A stretch of DNA of 64,000 bases, taken from Ephydatia muelleri. Taxonomy: Eukaryota; Porifera; Demospongiae; Spongillida; Spongillidae. This document shows, piece after piece, positions 36,782 to 49,527 of the stretch; position 1 is the stretch's first letter, and each line of letters starts with the position of its first letter. The notes below the pieces were generated by a model that did not search any database, was not told where the DNA came from, and worked only from the letters and a program-made list of their open reading frames with translations. The translations under genes were made by a program, and so were the position numbers. Location of the stretch: contig JABACO010000019.1 of assembly GCA_013339895.1 (NCBI GenBank), forward strand, positions 7,936,470 through 8,000,469, written 5' to 3'.

Positions 36782-37236
36782 GAAATGGTATACAGGAATC
36801 TGAGTAAGTCAAAGGAGAAATCCTGATGGTTGAGTGTTTCATTCATGGGTCTGACCATGTACATGTTAATATGTACACTAAATATATTACTAATACATAT
36901 ACATGATAAGGAACAATTACGAGTACACAATATTACATAAACACACACAGCAAAGCTAAACACATACTCTAGACAGAATGGCCCTGGAGTTGGCTCTGAT
37001 CAGGGTCAAATTCAATCTACCATAGATCTGGTTTGTTGTGATGAACTTGGGCTGCAACTTCTGGTCCTCAACACTCAAAAGATTCTACCACCAAAGGGAT
37101 GCAAACCCAACCTAACTCTAGACATTTTGCATTATTACTGAGGTGTTTTCTCTTTTCTGCATGCATTGCTGCTGCATCTGGCATCACACAAGCTACCTGA
37201 AGGGTTTTGTAATTAAGCAGGGATGTGATGCAAAGA

Positions 37237-37960
37237 TCAGGCTAGGGATGAGGAGGATATTGGCAGGATCCATTTGCTGTGCCTCATGGCCCCATCTGCT
37301 ACTGGCATCGAGCTGTGCACCCAAGCATGCACGTTGGCAGAACTCAAAAAGGGTGTCTCGAATTCTGTGTGGCGAGAAACCACATCAGGGCCATTTTTAC
37401 ATGACAAAGCATGGTGACCAAAATAATCCACTAAATGTGACCTGCATTGAGGACAGAGCTGACCTTCACTCATAGGAAGCCCTAACCACTACATAATGGC
37501 AACTTGAAACTCAGAGGGATCAAGATGAAGGTTAAGCCTTGGGGAAGGTGTGACAGTTAGCCAAGCTGATGAGTGAGGCAAGGAAATTGAAAGCAAGTGA
37601 GCCCTATCCAGCAGTGAAGCGTTAGCAAATAGCTCGGTAAATTGCATTTCCTCCAATTTGCAAGATAACAACTTCTGAGTTAGCTTAGAAGATGTACTGT
37701 GGTGATAATGAAAGCACAAGTCAATAGATGTTTGCTAAGTGGAGAGCTATGGTCAGATGCAATTACATAAGCTATATAGTCAGCAGGTGTGTGAAGTGAA
37801 AGGCGATGAAGCCTAAGGCCTCCACGACTTAAACTAAGTTGGGCTTGCTGCCAAGCAGTATCAGATGTGTCAACCATGCTGCACTCTGCAAAACAGTGGC
37901 ATATGTCATCATCAAAGAGGGCAAGACCTTCACAGATCAAATAGGGTGGCATTGATCCTT
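37237..37960 (-). pseudogene. Decayed retroelement ORF fragment with CxxC-H-C motif
   Basis: Three minus-strand open pieces in neighbouring frames (37952-37680, 37719-37489, 37473-37237) follow one another like one disrupted protein. The first contains WQQAQLSLSRGGLRLHRLS and the last contains CPQCRSHLVDYFGHHALSC, patterns I associate with the region downstream of the reverse transcriptase in a group of invertebrate retroelements. Frameshifts show that it is dead. It may belong with the remnant at 36190-36425, although the orientation is opposite. Confidence 0.55.
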
Positions 37961-38578
37961 ATCATGCATGCATGTATTAGTATCTTTATATAATTGTAGC
38001 TTATTTAAAATATATATTTTTTTAAATAGCTTTGTGCAAGCTCAGTATCCTGAGGAATACAGGTTGATGTTGAGTTATTTATTAGACTTCTTGATTTAGG
38101 AACACTTTTTCCTCTGCTTTATCAAGTTTTAGTTCCCTCCTCGTTATTTCATAGCACCGGATGTATTACATCCCCGGTACCTGAAGTGATCACGTATCGA
38201 TGATGTAACAGTACTGTGAAATAAGGTCTGGGCACTGAAACTACCCAATGTCGCCATACGTCACTACTATCTGCCTCCAAATTGCTAATGCATGAATAAT
38301 TAATTCAGATTCAGATTGGTTGGGGGTGGTGTAGGAGACAGCATTAATTCCAATCCATATGTATATACCGATAACGCCACTTCGTTCTAAAGTTGCAAAC
38401 TAAATACGCGTCCTATCATAAGGTAAGTGTTCATGATTCATATGATTGTCACATAGTAGAACCATTTGCATGCTTCGATGCAGTTGCATTGCCGCATAAG
38501 AAGCAGTACACTTCATCATATGGGTACATTTCATATCATTAAATGGCACGCGCTCACACGCTTTCACCTTCAGCATAA
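37961..38578. other. No gene recognised; 5' flank of a tRNA gene
   Basis: AT-rich intergenic DNA. The stretch around 38155-38290 (GGATGTATTACATCC, then TGATGTAACAG and GTCTGGGCACTGAAA) shares short motifs with the CEBPZ 5' flank at about 19230-19320. Confidence 0.4.
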
Positions 38579-38660
38579 GACGAGGTGGCCGAGTGGTTAA
38601 GGCGATGGACTGCTAATCCATTGTGCTTTGCACGCGTGGGTTCGAATCCCACCCTCGTCG
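38579..38660 (+). tRNA. tRNA-Ser (GCT)
   Basis: Identical 82-base sequence to the gene at 36502-36583. Anticodon GCT in loop CTGCTAA, full acceptor stem GACGAGG/CCTCGTC. It is followed by a T-rich terminator at 38663-38674. The transposon at 38712 begins only 51 bases beyond the tRNA 3' end. Confidence 0.97.
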
Positions 38661-39161
38661 ATTTTTTTTTTTTTACCTAATTCTTTTTTTTTTTCTTTGA
38701 GAGCAACATACTACGGTGGCCCTGGAGGTCGCGAGCAAACACTGCACACTTGTGGGTTTTGCGCATTACACGTCGGCCGGTTTTGTGGTTATACACTGAC
38801 CACTAACACGGGTTTCGGGTTTAAACAAATAACAAAAGGCGATTTGCGTGTCCGGACATTAAACAATTCACGTCATACGTTGCAAAACAAAAGGCGGTTT
38901 GCGTGTCCGGACATAACATCGATATTAACATTAAACAAATCACGTCATACGTTGCAAAACAAAACACGATTTTTACCTAAAACATTGCCCGTAAGTCGTT
39001 CTAAAACATTGCACGTAAGTCGTTCTAAAACATTGCACTTCAGTCGTTTAATTATATTTTAAACACAAAACATTATAGGGCCTATAACTATTAAAACTAT
39101 CGACCAGGCGAGTTCACGTTGCCGCTAAGGGAGAAACGTACAAACGTGTCTGGCTGGAGGA

Positions 39162-41617
<2,456 letters not shown>

Positions 41618-41728
41618 TTATAAGTATTGACTCTTGATTATTGGATTGGGAGTGGGAGGGGAGTGTATAAATTGTTCATAATTAGATTACTGTATCATTC
41701 ACCTTCATCGATTGTGTTCACATGAGAC

Positions 41729-44073
41729 ATGGACAGTACTAGCAGGAGAGGCAAAAGTCCCGAAGATAAGTCGAGATCATCGTTTACACCCCAGGTCCGT
41801 GCTGCGGTGCGTCGCTTTATAAATGAGGTGGATCAGGAGGAAAGGGAGCCTATTAGTAAGAAGAAAGTCAGCACCATAGAAGGGCTGTGTGCGGCATACA
41901 AAGACAGTGTCAAAAACAAAAGAACTGGAGATCCATCAGGCTCGAATGCTGCTAAGAGGAGTAGAGAAGAAAAGGAAAATGGCAAGATGTTTGGAGTAAG
42001 ACATGCACGCACACCTCCGGCAGAAACGATAACGTATACATGTATTTCTACTTCATTTGCTATTAAGTGTTGCGCGATCTGCTATTATGTATATCACTAC
42101 TATGCCTGGGTTTTTTTTGCATCCACCTCAATTAATTGAAGTCATGCAAATGCATGTATATCGGCAATTCCAGTGCAGTGATTTTATTCATGTAGATGAA
42201 TGTGTGCAGAATGAAAAAAAAAACAAGTCGGACGGGTATAAAAGACAAGGAGAAGTGCACAGGGTGTCTGGGTTCATGCACGAAGATAACTACGACACAA
42301 CTTTGCGCAAAGCTGTAGCGCCGCTGCTGGACAAGGCCGCAAATTATAATAAGTGTCACCTCGTCATGGCCGGAGGCCGTGTCTCAAATCTGCCACTTAT
42401 CAGCAAACAACGTCCGTGGAGCCTTGGCGGGTTTATGGAGGAGCTCGGGGGGTTTGAGAAAGGCAAGAGACTGGTTATTGGGGTGTATGTACCAAATGAT
42501 GTAAGTTCACCACCTACATGGTGTTAAATATACCACGTCACACTTAAACATGTACATTCCCTCCTTTTCAAAAGGACACCACTATAACTGACCACTCTGA
42601 TAAAGATATTTTAATATCACCACCTCGTGCCAGTGAGTCTTCCTATAATGGGACAAGAGGCTATACAGTGACAAAACTAAATTCAATTTTATTGTTCATT
42701 GTATCCCTTTAATTATTACCACTGATTTAGGAAAGTCCCGTACATGTAATCCAACAGCTGACCACCACATCGACCTTTGCGCACATGAAGAATCAGGTTT
42801 GTGTAATTGCATGGGTTATACTGATCTCATTTTTAGTTTCATTAGCATCATCAGAACCAAGCCAAGCTTTAAACTTGCCCAAACCAGGTAAAGACAGTGA
42901 ACTATGTGATAACACGGAATGTGATAATTTACGCAGTTACAGCACGAGAGAGACTTAATGAGCTGGATCTTACAGAAGGTACAACTTAAATTAGATCACT
43001 GAAGATGTTTATCCATGCCGGTATACTTTATTATTTTCTTGTAAGATGGACTGCTGGTGCCATTAGAGAAGATTGAGATTGGGGCCAAAATTGGTGGTGG
43101 GACATTCGGGTCTGTACACAAAGGAATGTTGTTTGGGACTGATGTTGCCATCAAGATAGTCACAATTCCTGAGGGTGATGTAAAAAGGGAGGCTATGAAG
43201 GAAGTTGAAATATTAAAGTAGGTCATGCAATGTTATTGCTGTTATTAGTTAAGTATGTATGCATTATCTTTTAGAAAGCTCAGGCACCCCAACATAGTAA
43301 ATCTATGTTTGCTATGAGGTGAGCCAGCTGCTTCTTGTCACAAATTACATCGACGGAAGCAACCTACACCAAATTATTTTCTACAATTCATGTGACGTGA
43401 GTGAAACTCATATGTCATGCATGTCACCTAACAAACATGTTTATTTCCAGCTTGATACACCTAAGAGGATTAACATATGCATTCAGATTGCAAAGGCTCT
43501 TGCATATATGCATGGTCGGGACCCTGTAATAATTCACCAAGATATAAAACCTGCAAATATAATGGTAAAACACCATGTGTGCATATATAGTCACATGAAT
43601 CATTTCACATGCAGGTAACAAGCAGTGATCTGCATGTATTTGTCTGCGACCTTGGTGTGGCCAAGTTACAAAGCAAGTTAGCCATCCACAAGACGTCCAG
43701 AGGTCCAGGTGCTGGAACAGTAGCATACAAGGCTCCTGAGATGTTTAGGGACTCAAGGCGTTCCACCCCAGTGGATATTTACTCCTTTGGTTGTGTAATT
43801 ATCGAACTTTTTACAGGTAAAAGACTTATTTTAGTCTGCATTTGGCTGCTTGCCTTCACTCAATATTTTATTACAGGGAAAAGGGTATGGGGTGAATTGG
43901 ATACATGCCAAATCACCTGTAAGATACTTGGTACCCGAGAGGATGACCCCCAGACACCATCTTGCGAAGAAGTACCTGAAGAGCACAGAGAAATCTGTGC
44001 TCGCAGCACAGCTCTAGATGGATCAGATAGACCGTCTGCACAGGAGATGTTGGAATATTTTAAGCTACAATGA
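41729..44073 (+). CDS. Protein kinase carried inside the transposon, 11 exons, about 524 aa, one frame break
   Basis: Exons: 41729-41995, 42210-42500, 42575-42632, 42731-42796, 42846-42887, 42937-42978, 43046-43217, 43275-43396, 43451-43564, 43615-43816 and 43877-44073 (TGA). The N-terminal 190 residues are charged and unknown, with a compact segment around HRVSGFMHEDNYDTTLRKA. The kinase domain starts near 43060. It has a glycine loop IGGGTFGSVHKG, the lysine in VAIK, HQDIKPAN in place of the usual HRD, DLG in place of DFG, and APE. The Arg-to-Gln change in HRD suggests activation-loop-independent regulation; catalytic Asp and Asn remain. One frame break sits near 43310 (after HPNIVNL), where one base is extra or two are missing in a stretch with TTT. 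It resembles receptor-less Ser/Thr or tyrosine-kinase-like kinases. I cannot name the family. Confidence 0.8.
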
Positions 44074-44094
44074 CGTGTGTATCATTGACAATGA

Positions 44095-44100
44095 AATAAA
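44095..44100 (+). promoter_or_regulatory. Polyadenylation signal of the kinase gene
   Basis: AATAAA 22 bases after the kinase stop codon, placed before the inverted transposase remnant begins. Confidence 0.55.
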
Positions 44101-44129
44101 GAGCATTGATGATAAACAGCAAAAGCAAA

Positions 44130-44255
44130 ACGAATGGGAGAGAAAAGACAAACACCAGCATGATGATGACATATAGTGCCAGTGTTCTCTGTTCCATGGT
44201 CACTTCGCATTCGTGAGGGGCACCTTGATTTATAATGATGGCATTTGGGTTGCAA

Positions 44256-44297
<42 letters not shown>

Positions 44298-44640
44298 AGT
44301 GATAACAATGCATCACCCTCCCTACAATTAGCACCACATAGGCCAGATTAACACTATATCAACCAACACCATGCAGTATGATTGGAGAGAGAGGGAGAAA
44401 GATGAGGATAATGGGAGAGAAAGAGAGAGCAAGAAATATAGGGGAAGGGGAGAGTGCATGTGGGAATAGGTGTGGGAGGTGGGAAGATCATAACAAGGAT
44501 TGTAATGGGGTTAGGTGGTGATTTTGCAAAAAAGTAGGTACTGAAAGGTAACCTTCTAACTTAAGCCGCACATCCACATGACAGGTAAAATGTAGCAACC
44601 ATATTTGCTCTGGTCAACTCAAGCCAGATTATGTTACATG
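44130..44640 (-). pseudogene. Decayed inverted copy of transposase exons 7-8
   Basis: Read on the minus strand, 44640-44530 matches transposase exon 7 (ATCTGGCTTGAGTTGACCAG) and 44240-44130 matches exon 8 (ATGCGAAGTGACCATGGAAC). The exon 8 copy has lost much of the segment after the catalytic D and ends in unrelated frame. The intron between the two, including its microsatellite, is also recognisable. Confidence 0.8.
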
Positions 44641-44699
44641 TTGCAAATCTGTGACAGAATTGCAACAAACTCCAAAATAAATCACTTAACAATTTAAAA

Positions 44700-45012
44700 C
44701 CATCTGTCTCCTTCCCTCCCGTCATCTATCTCCTCTCCCTCCATCTCTCTCCCTTCCTCCCTCCCTCCATCTCTCTCCCTTCCTCCCTCCCTCCATCTCT
44801 CCTTCCCTCCCTCCATCTCTCTCCTCCCTCCCTCCATCTCTCTCCTCCCTCCCTCCACCTCTCTCCCTCCCTCCCTCCATCTCTCTCCATCCCTCCCTCC
44901 ATCTCTCTCCTTCCCTCCCTCCCTCCCTCCTCCATCTCTCTCTTCCCTCCCCCCTCCATCTCTCTCCTTCCTTCCCTCCACATCTCTCTCCTACCCTCCT
45001 ACCCTCCTCCAC
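44700..45012. repeat. CT-rich tandem repeat (CCCTCCATCTCTCTCC)n
   Basis: About 300 bp with units of roughly 16-28 bp, inside the right part of the transposon. The long Glu/Arg/Gly minus-strand ORFs are artefacts of it. Confidence 0.9.
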
Positions 45013-45702
45013 TTACTCCTAATTCCCTCTCTTATCTCAGATGTGATCATGATTAGCACTGGTGCTCACAGGCTTCTCCGTGGCGACCAGACACGTGGCG
45101 ACCAGACACGCATCTGCAAGATGTGGTTATGTGTTATGTCCCTGATAATACCAAACTCATAAAAATATATGTAGTGTGTGCGTGCGTGTGTGTGTGTGCG
45201 TGTGTGTGCGTGTGTGTGTGTGTGTGTGTGTTGTGTGTGTGTGTGTGCGTGTTTGCGTGTGTTTGTGTGTGGGTGCATGTGTGTCTGTGGGATGTGTAAA
45301 TGTGTGAGTGTGCATGCACATGAAGGTGGTGTACATGTAGATGAAGGAATGGTTAGGGAGGATAGGAGAAAGTGTAAGATATATACAGGCAAGTATTTGT
45401 GAACATATTGGCAGACTGGTCACAGCTGTAGTGCTCTTCCCCAGCCCTTCGATATGAAAATCAACATGAGCCCTATTTGGAGATCTAAACGTACTTACAT
45501 GGTTCTTAAAACCAACACAAACGCAGACTGAGCTCGTCGTTTCACAATGAGCATCTTATGGGTCATGTATGATTGAGTGGGAAAAGCGAACATATGTATA
45601 CGGCAGTTGTTACACACACACACACACACACATGTACACACACACACACACGCACGCACACACACACACACACACACACATACACACGCACAGACGCACA
45701 CA
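45013..45702. repeat. Right internal part of transposon with (TG)n and (CA)n tracts
   Basis: A TG tract lies at 45177-45275 and a CA tract at 45612-45715. The sequence between them has no convincing counterpart in the left arm; a faint likeness to transposase exon 3 near 45520-45560 is too weak to call. Confidence 0.6.
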
Positions 45703-46354
45703 CACGCACAATCACACAATGTAGGCCTATGTCATACCCGACTGCAACGTAATGGACTGTGTGCAGATACGTCAAAATCACGCCTGTATTCTTGTGCTGT
45801 CTCCAGTATTTTAAGATAAGCCCTGCATGGAGATTGGTTACTTGGCGTCATAGTGAACACGCAGTGTCGGTACGTACCTTCAACTGCACGGTCTTCTCGG
45901 TGCATTCCTCCAGCCAGACACGTTTGTACGTTTCTCCCTTAGCGGCAACGTGAACTCGCCTGGTCGATAGTTTTAATGTTATAAGCCCTATAATGTTTTG
46001 TGTTTAAAATATAATTAAACGACTGAAGTGCAATGTTTTAGAACGACTTACGTGCAATGTTTTAGAACGACTTACGGGCAATGTTTTAGGTAAAAATCGT
46101 GTTTTGTTTTGCAACGTATGACGTGATTTGTTTAATGTTAATATCGATGTTATGTCCGGACACGCAAACCGCCTTTTGTTTTGCAACGTATGACGTGAAT
46201 TGTTTAATGTCCGGACACGCAAATCGCCTTTTGTTATTTGTTTAAACCCGAAACCCGTGTTAGTGGTCAGTGTATAACCACAAAACCGGCCGACGTGTAA
46301 TGCGCAAAACCCACAAGTGTGCAGTGTTTGCTCGCGACCTCCAGGGCCACCGTA
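45703..46354 (-). repeat. Right terminal inverted repeat
   Basis: Reverse complement of the left arm with only a few differences (for example GGGCTTATAACATT here against GGGCCTATAACTATT on the left). It includes duplicate copies of transposase exons 1 and 2 on the minus strand and the same subterminal repeats. Confidence 0.9.
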
Positions 46355-46871
46355 ACATACACATATAAAGGCCCTGCAAAATAAAGTTGAAACAGAAAAC
46401 CAGCAATTTAATTGCAGGTAGATTTTGTTTTTAATTTATTTTACCATGCATTGGTTGATGCAATCATCTTCTACTGTAGCATTATAAAGAGATTAGCATT
46501 GATGTATTTGTGAAAAGTATAGATATCGGTAAACGAAGGAGTATAACGCAGTGCATTTGAGAAGTTAATTCTTCATCCAGGTTGACGCCAATCAGAAACT
46601 TGTATGGGAACAGGAGGCAAAGCGACATGTGCCACTGTTGCCTGTTGTATTGCATCAAGGTTATATATATACGAGTAAGAAACTAATGCCAACGATTATT
46701 GTGTTTATGGCAATCTCTTTTAGTGCCACACACGACGATAACAAGGAGTGACTTCATCGCTCCGGAGGAAGTGGTGCAGAGTAGCAACTGAGCGCAACGT
46801 CATTAGACATTGCATCGTACAATAGAATTCATTAGGACGGTCTTAGAAAATGTATGGTTTTATCGTAGAAA

Positions 46872-46953
46872 GACGAGGTGGCCGAGAGGTTATGGCGATG
46901 GATTGCTAATCCATTGTGCTCTGCACGCGTGGGTTCGAATCCCACCCTTGTCG
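46872..46953 (+). tRNA. tRNA-Ser (GCT), variant copy in left palindrome arm
   Basis: 82 bases, acceptor GACGAGG/CCTTGTC (one G-T wobble), anticodon GCT in loop TTGCTAA, T arm with GGTTCGAATCC. It differs from the 36.5- and 38.6-kb genes at a few sites (GAGAGGTTATGG in the D arm and CTCTGC in the variable arm). A short T run follows. Confidence 0.93.
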
Positions 46954-47730
46954 AATTTTTGCATGCGTGCATGTGTGATACTATTACTTTACATGACATC
47001 AGTTGCATACCTATTACGTCATAGGATCTGCAGTGTAGTGATAAGTAGACAGACGTATGACGTACATGTAGATAATGCAGTTTTGTTACTTCTGCTTGGA
47101 GAATCCTTCGTCGTGCATCATCAGAATGCAGGCCATTTACAAAAGCGTGACGTAACTACCAGAACGTAAAACGCGTGACGTAATTGCCAAATTTCTCTCG
47201 CGTCATTTTTTTGAACCACATGTAAATGCAGCTGAGTCAGGAGGACTGGAGGAGATCCTCCAGTCCTCCTGACTCAGCTGCACACACAGAGCCGATGGAT
47301 GACAACAGTCAATTCCCCAGTGAGCAGAGTTTCTGTCATCCAACACTTTTTTCCGAGGCTCCACCATTATTTGTGTTAAATGAACGATAACATTACATAG
47401 AAGAGTAATTCGGCCTCATCCCCTTCCCTGTTTTCATTTACATGTGGTTCAAAAAAATGACGCGAGAGGAAATTTGGCAATTACGTCACTCTTTGCGTTC
47501 TGGTAATACGTCACGCTTTTTGTAAACGGCCTGCATTCTGATGATGCAATTCTTCAAATGTTGTACACGACGAAGGATTCTCCAAGCAGAAGTAACAAAA
47601 CTGCATTATCTACATGTACGTCATACGTCTGTCTACTTATCACAACACTGCAGATCCTATGACGTAATAGGTATGCAATTGATGTCTGTATTCATGTAAA
47701 GTAATAGTATCACACACGCATGCAAAAATT

Positions 47731-47812
47731 CGACAAGGGTGGGATTCGAACCCACGCGTGCAGAGCACAATGGATTAGCAATCCATCGCCATAACCTCTC
47801 GGCCACCTCGTC
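47731..47812 (-). tRNA. tRNA-Ser (GCT), variant copy in right palindrome arm
   Basis: Exact reverse complement of the gene at 46872-46953, including the G-T wobble in the acceptor stem, so both arms keep an identical tRNA although flanking arm sequence has diverged slightly. Confidence 0.93.
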
Positions 47813-48152
47813 TTTCTACGATAAAACCATGCATTTTCTAAGACCGTCCTAATGAATTCTATTGTACGATGCCATATCTAATGACGTTGCGCTCAGTTGC
47901 TACTCTGCACCACTTCCTCCGGAGCGATGAAGTCACTCCTTGTTATCGTCGTGTGTGGCACTAAAAGAGATTGCCATAAACACAATGATCGTTGGCATTA
48001 GTTTCTTACTCGTATAACCTTGATGCAATACAACAGGCAACAGTGGCACATGTCGCTTTGCCTCCTGTTCCCATACAAGTTTCTGCATTGGCGTCAACCT
48101 GGATGAAGAATTAGCTTCTCAAATGCACTGCATGCGTTATATACTCCTTCGT

Positions 48153-49111
48153 TTACCGTTGGTCTTGGGGGTGCTTGAAGTCTCTCCTTGTTGTGGTAGA
48201 GGGCATCTCTTCAGTTGAGGGCTTTGAATTATTATGTCGCATCAGGTGCAGAGCAAATTCATGATAGTCAATCTGGCCGTTTCCCCCTTTTGTCACATCT
48301 GAAGTTGAAGTATGTTATAAATGCACATAATTCAATTAGCTGGTATAACTATAGCCTGTTTGTAGTGAGCGTATGGTACATTTACGTACTTCATTATAAG
48401 ATCTTGAATCTCCTTATCATCCACATCAATATTAATTGCACTGCATACTGAAAGCAATTCATCTTTACTAATGCTGCCAGACCTGAAGGAAAACCATTAT
48501 GATTATTATAGAATCCTATGAGCTTTTTTCCCCTGTATACATACAGATCTTTATCATACTCCAGGAATGCTCTTCTTAAGTTCATGTTCACTGGGTCCCT
48601 TGGGTTAATGTTCCTTCATGTATGCATGAAATCAGTTTTGGAACACAAATAATGGTGAGAGGGTGTAATAAAGACATATGGGTTTGATAAGTTTCAGATC
48701 AATAAGCACACATTACCTGAGGAATGTTTTTTGTTGTATCAAATCTTGCAGACCATCAACCTTTTCAGATGGACTAACCCAGACAGATACCATTCACAAG
48801 TTTTCTTATTTAAATCAATCACACACACAGTAAAGGTGACCTCACCCAAGTGCCATGACAGAGTGCTTAGCTGCCAAGCCATTTGACTTTCCAGCAGCTG
48901 GTAAACTTGGATCAATGGGCTTCCTGGGAGAGAATTCAGCCATCTAGTGCAAAAAAATGTTCTCCAGTACATTTGCAGTTGTTGTACAAGAGGAGCTTAA
49001 AGAATTAGACTTCTTAAGTTAAATAAGGGCAATCTCACATTCTCTGTGAGTCGCTTCTCATTGTCAAATCCAAGATGAAAGTGTGCTTGCTTGTTATCCG
49101 ATATTCTAGAC
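48153..49111 (-). CDS. EF-hand calcium-binding protein, 5' end lost in gap
   Basis: Minus-strand exons: 49111-49039 (runs into the gap; ends HLGFDNEKRLTEN), 48943 to about 48846 (MAEFSPRKPIDPSLP..), 48773-48717, 48598-48545, 48482-48390 and 48298-48153. The first EF-hand loop is split by an intron and reads DKDLSGSISKDE, a canonical 12-residue loop. The second loop would read DKRGNGQIDYHE, but one extra A in GGGAAAC near 48270 breaks the frame in the middle of it. The last frame ends at a TAA at 48153-48155, just inside the palindrome arm. The gene probably encodes a calmodulin-like or EFCAB-type protein. The indel could be an assembly error or a real lesion. Confidence 0.7.
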
Positions 49112-49211
49112 NNNNNNNNNNNNNNNNNNNNNNNNNNNNNNNNNNNNNNNNNNNNNNNNNNNNNNNNNNNNNNNNNNNNNNNNNNNNNNNNNNNNNNNNN
49201 NNNNNNNNNNN
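49112..49211. other. Assembly gap, 100 N
   Basis: Exactly 100 N, a common placeholder for unknown gap size. It separates the 5' side of the EF-hand gene from the 3' side of EXOC5. Confidence 1.
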
Positions 49212-49527
49212 ATATTGCCCGCAGCAGGTGCTATACTAAAGCCACTCTGTTATCTAAAACCGTCAACACTTTTGTAGTGACAACACATGTCAAAGTTGTT
49301 TCCTGGACATGTTGTTTGCAAACTAGGTTTTCCTGCAACGTGGAAATGCTAATTTCGCATACATGTGTACGGGCAATAATTGGCTTCGCCCACGGAAGTT
49401 AATTGACTTAGTTAATAGATACATGTAAGTCCTTATCCTTATATGTACATGCACTTCCCAAATTTCTGCAACAAATAACTGCCAACATTTAATTTCCTGC
49501 AATGCCCCCTGAACGCACCAGTATCAC
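49212..49527. other. No exon recognised; expected EXOC5 3' end not found
   Basis: The roughly 95 C-terminal residues expected of EXOC5 should follow here on the minus strand, but no matching frame is visible. Confidence 0.4.

Larger units (their letters stand above)
46527..48158. repeat. Large palindrome (inverted duplication) with a tRNA-Ser gene in each arm
   Basis: The left arm (46527-47228, about 700 bp) matches the reverse complement of the right arm (47436-48158, about 720 bp) with only scattered substitutions and short indels. The roughly 207-bp spacer starts with a perfect hairpin: 26-base arms at 47228-47253 and 47256-47281 separated by GA. No target-site duplication or transposase is visible at its ends. 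Confidence 0.93.

Noticed and set aside
44700-45012. Glu/Arg/Gly-rich minus-strand ORFs
   Set aside because: They come from the CT-rich tandem repeat within the transposon.
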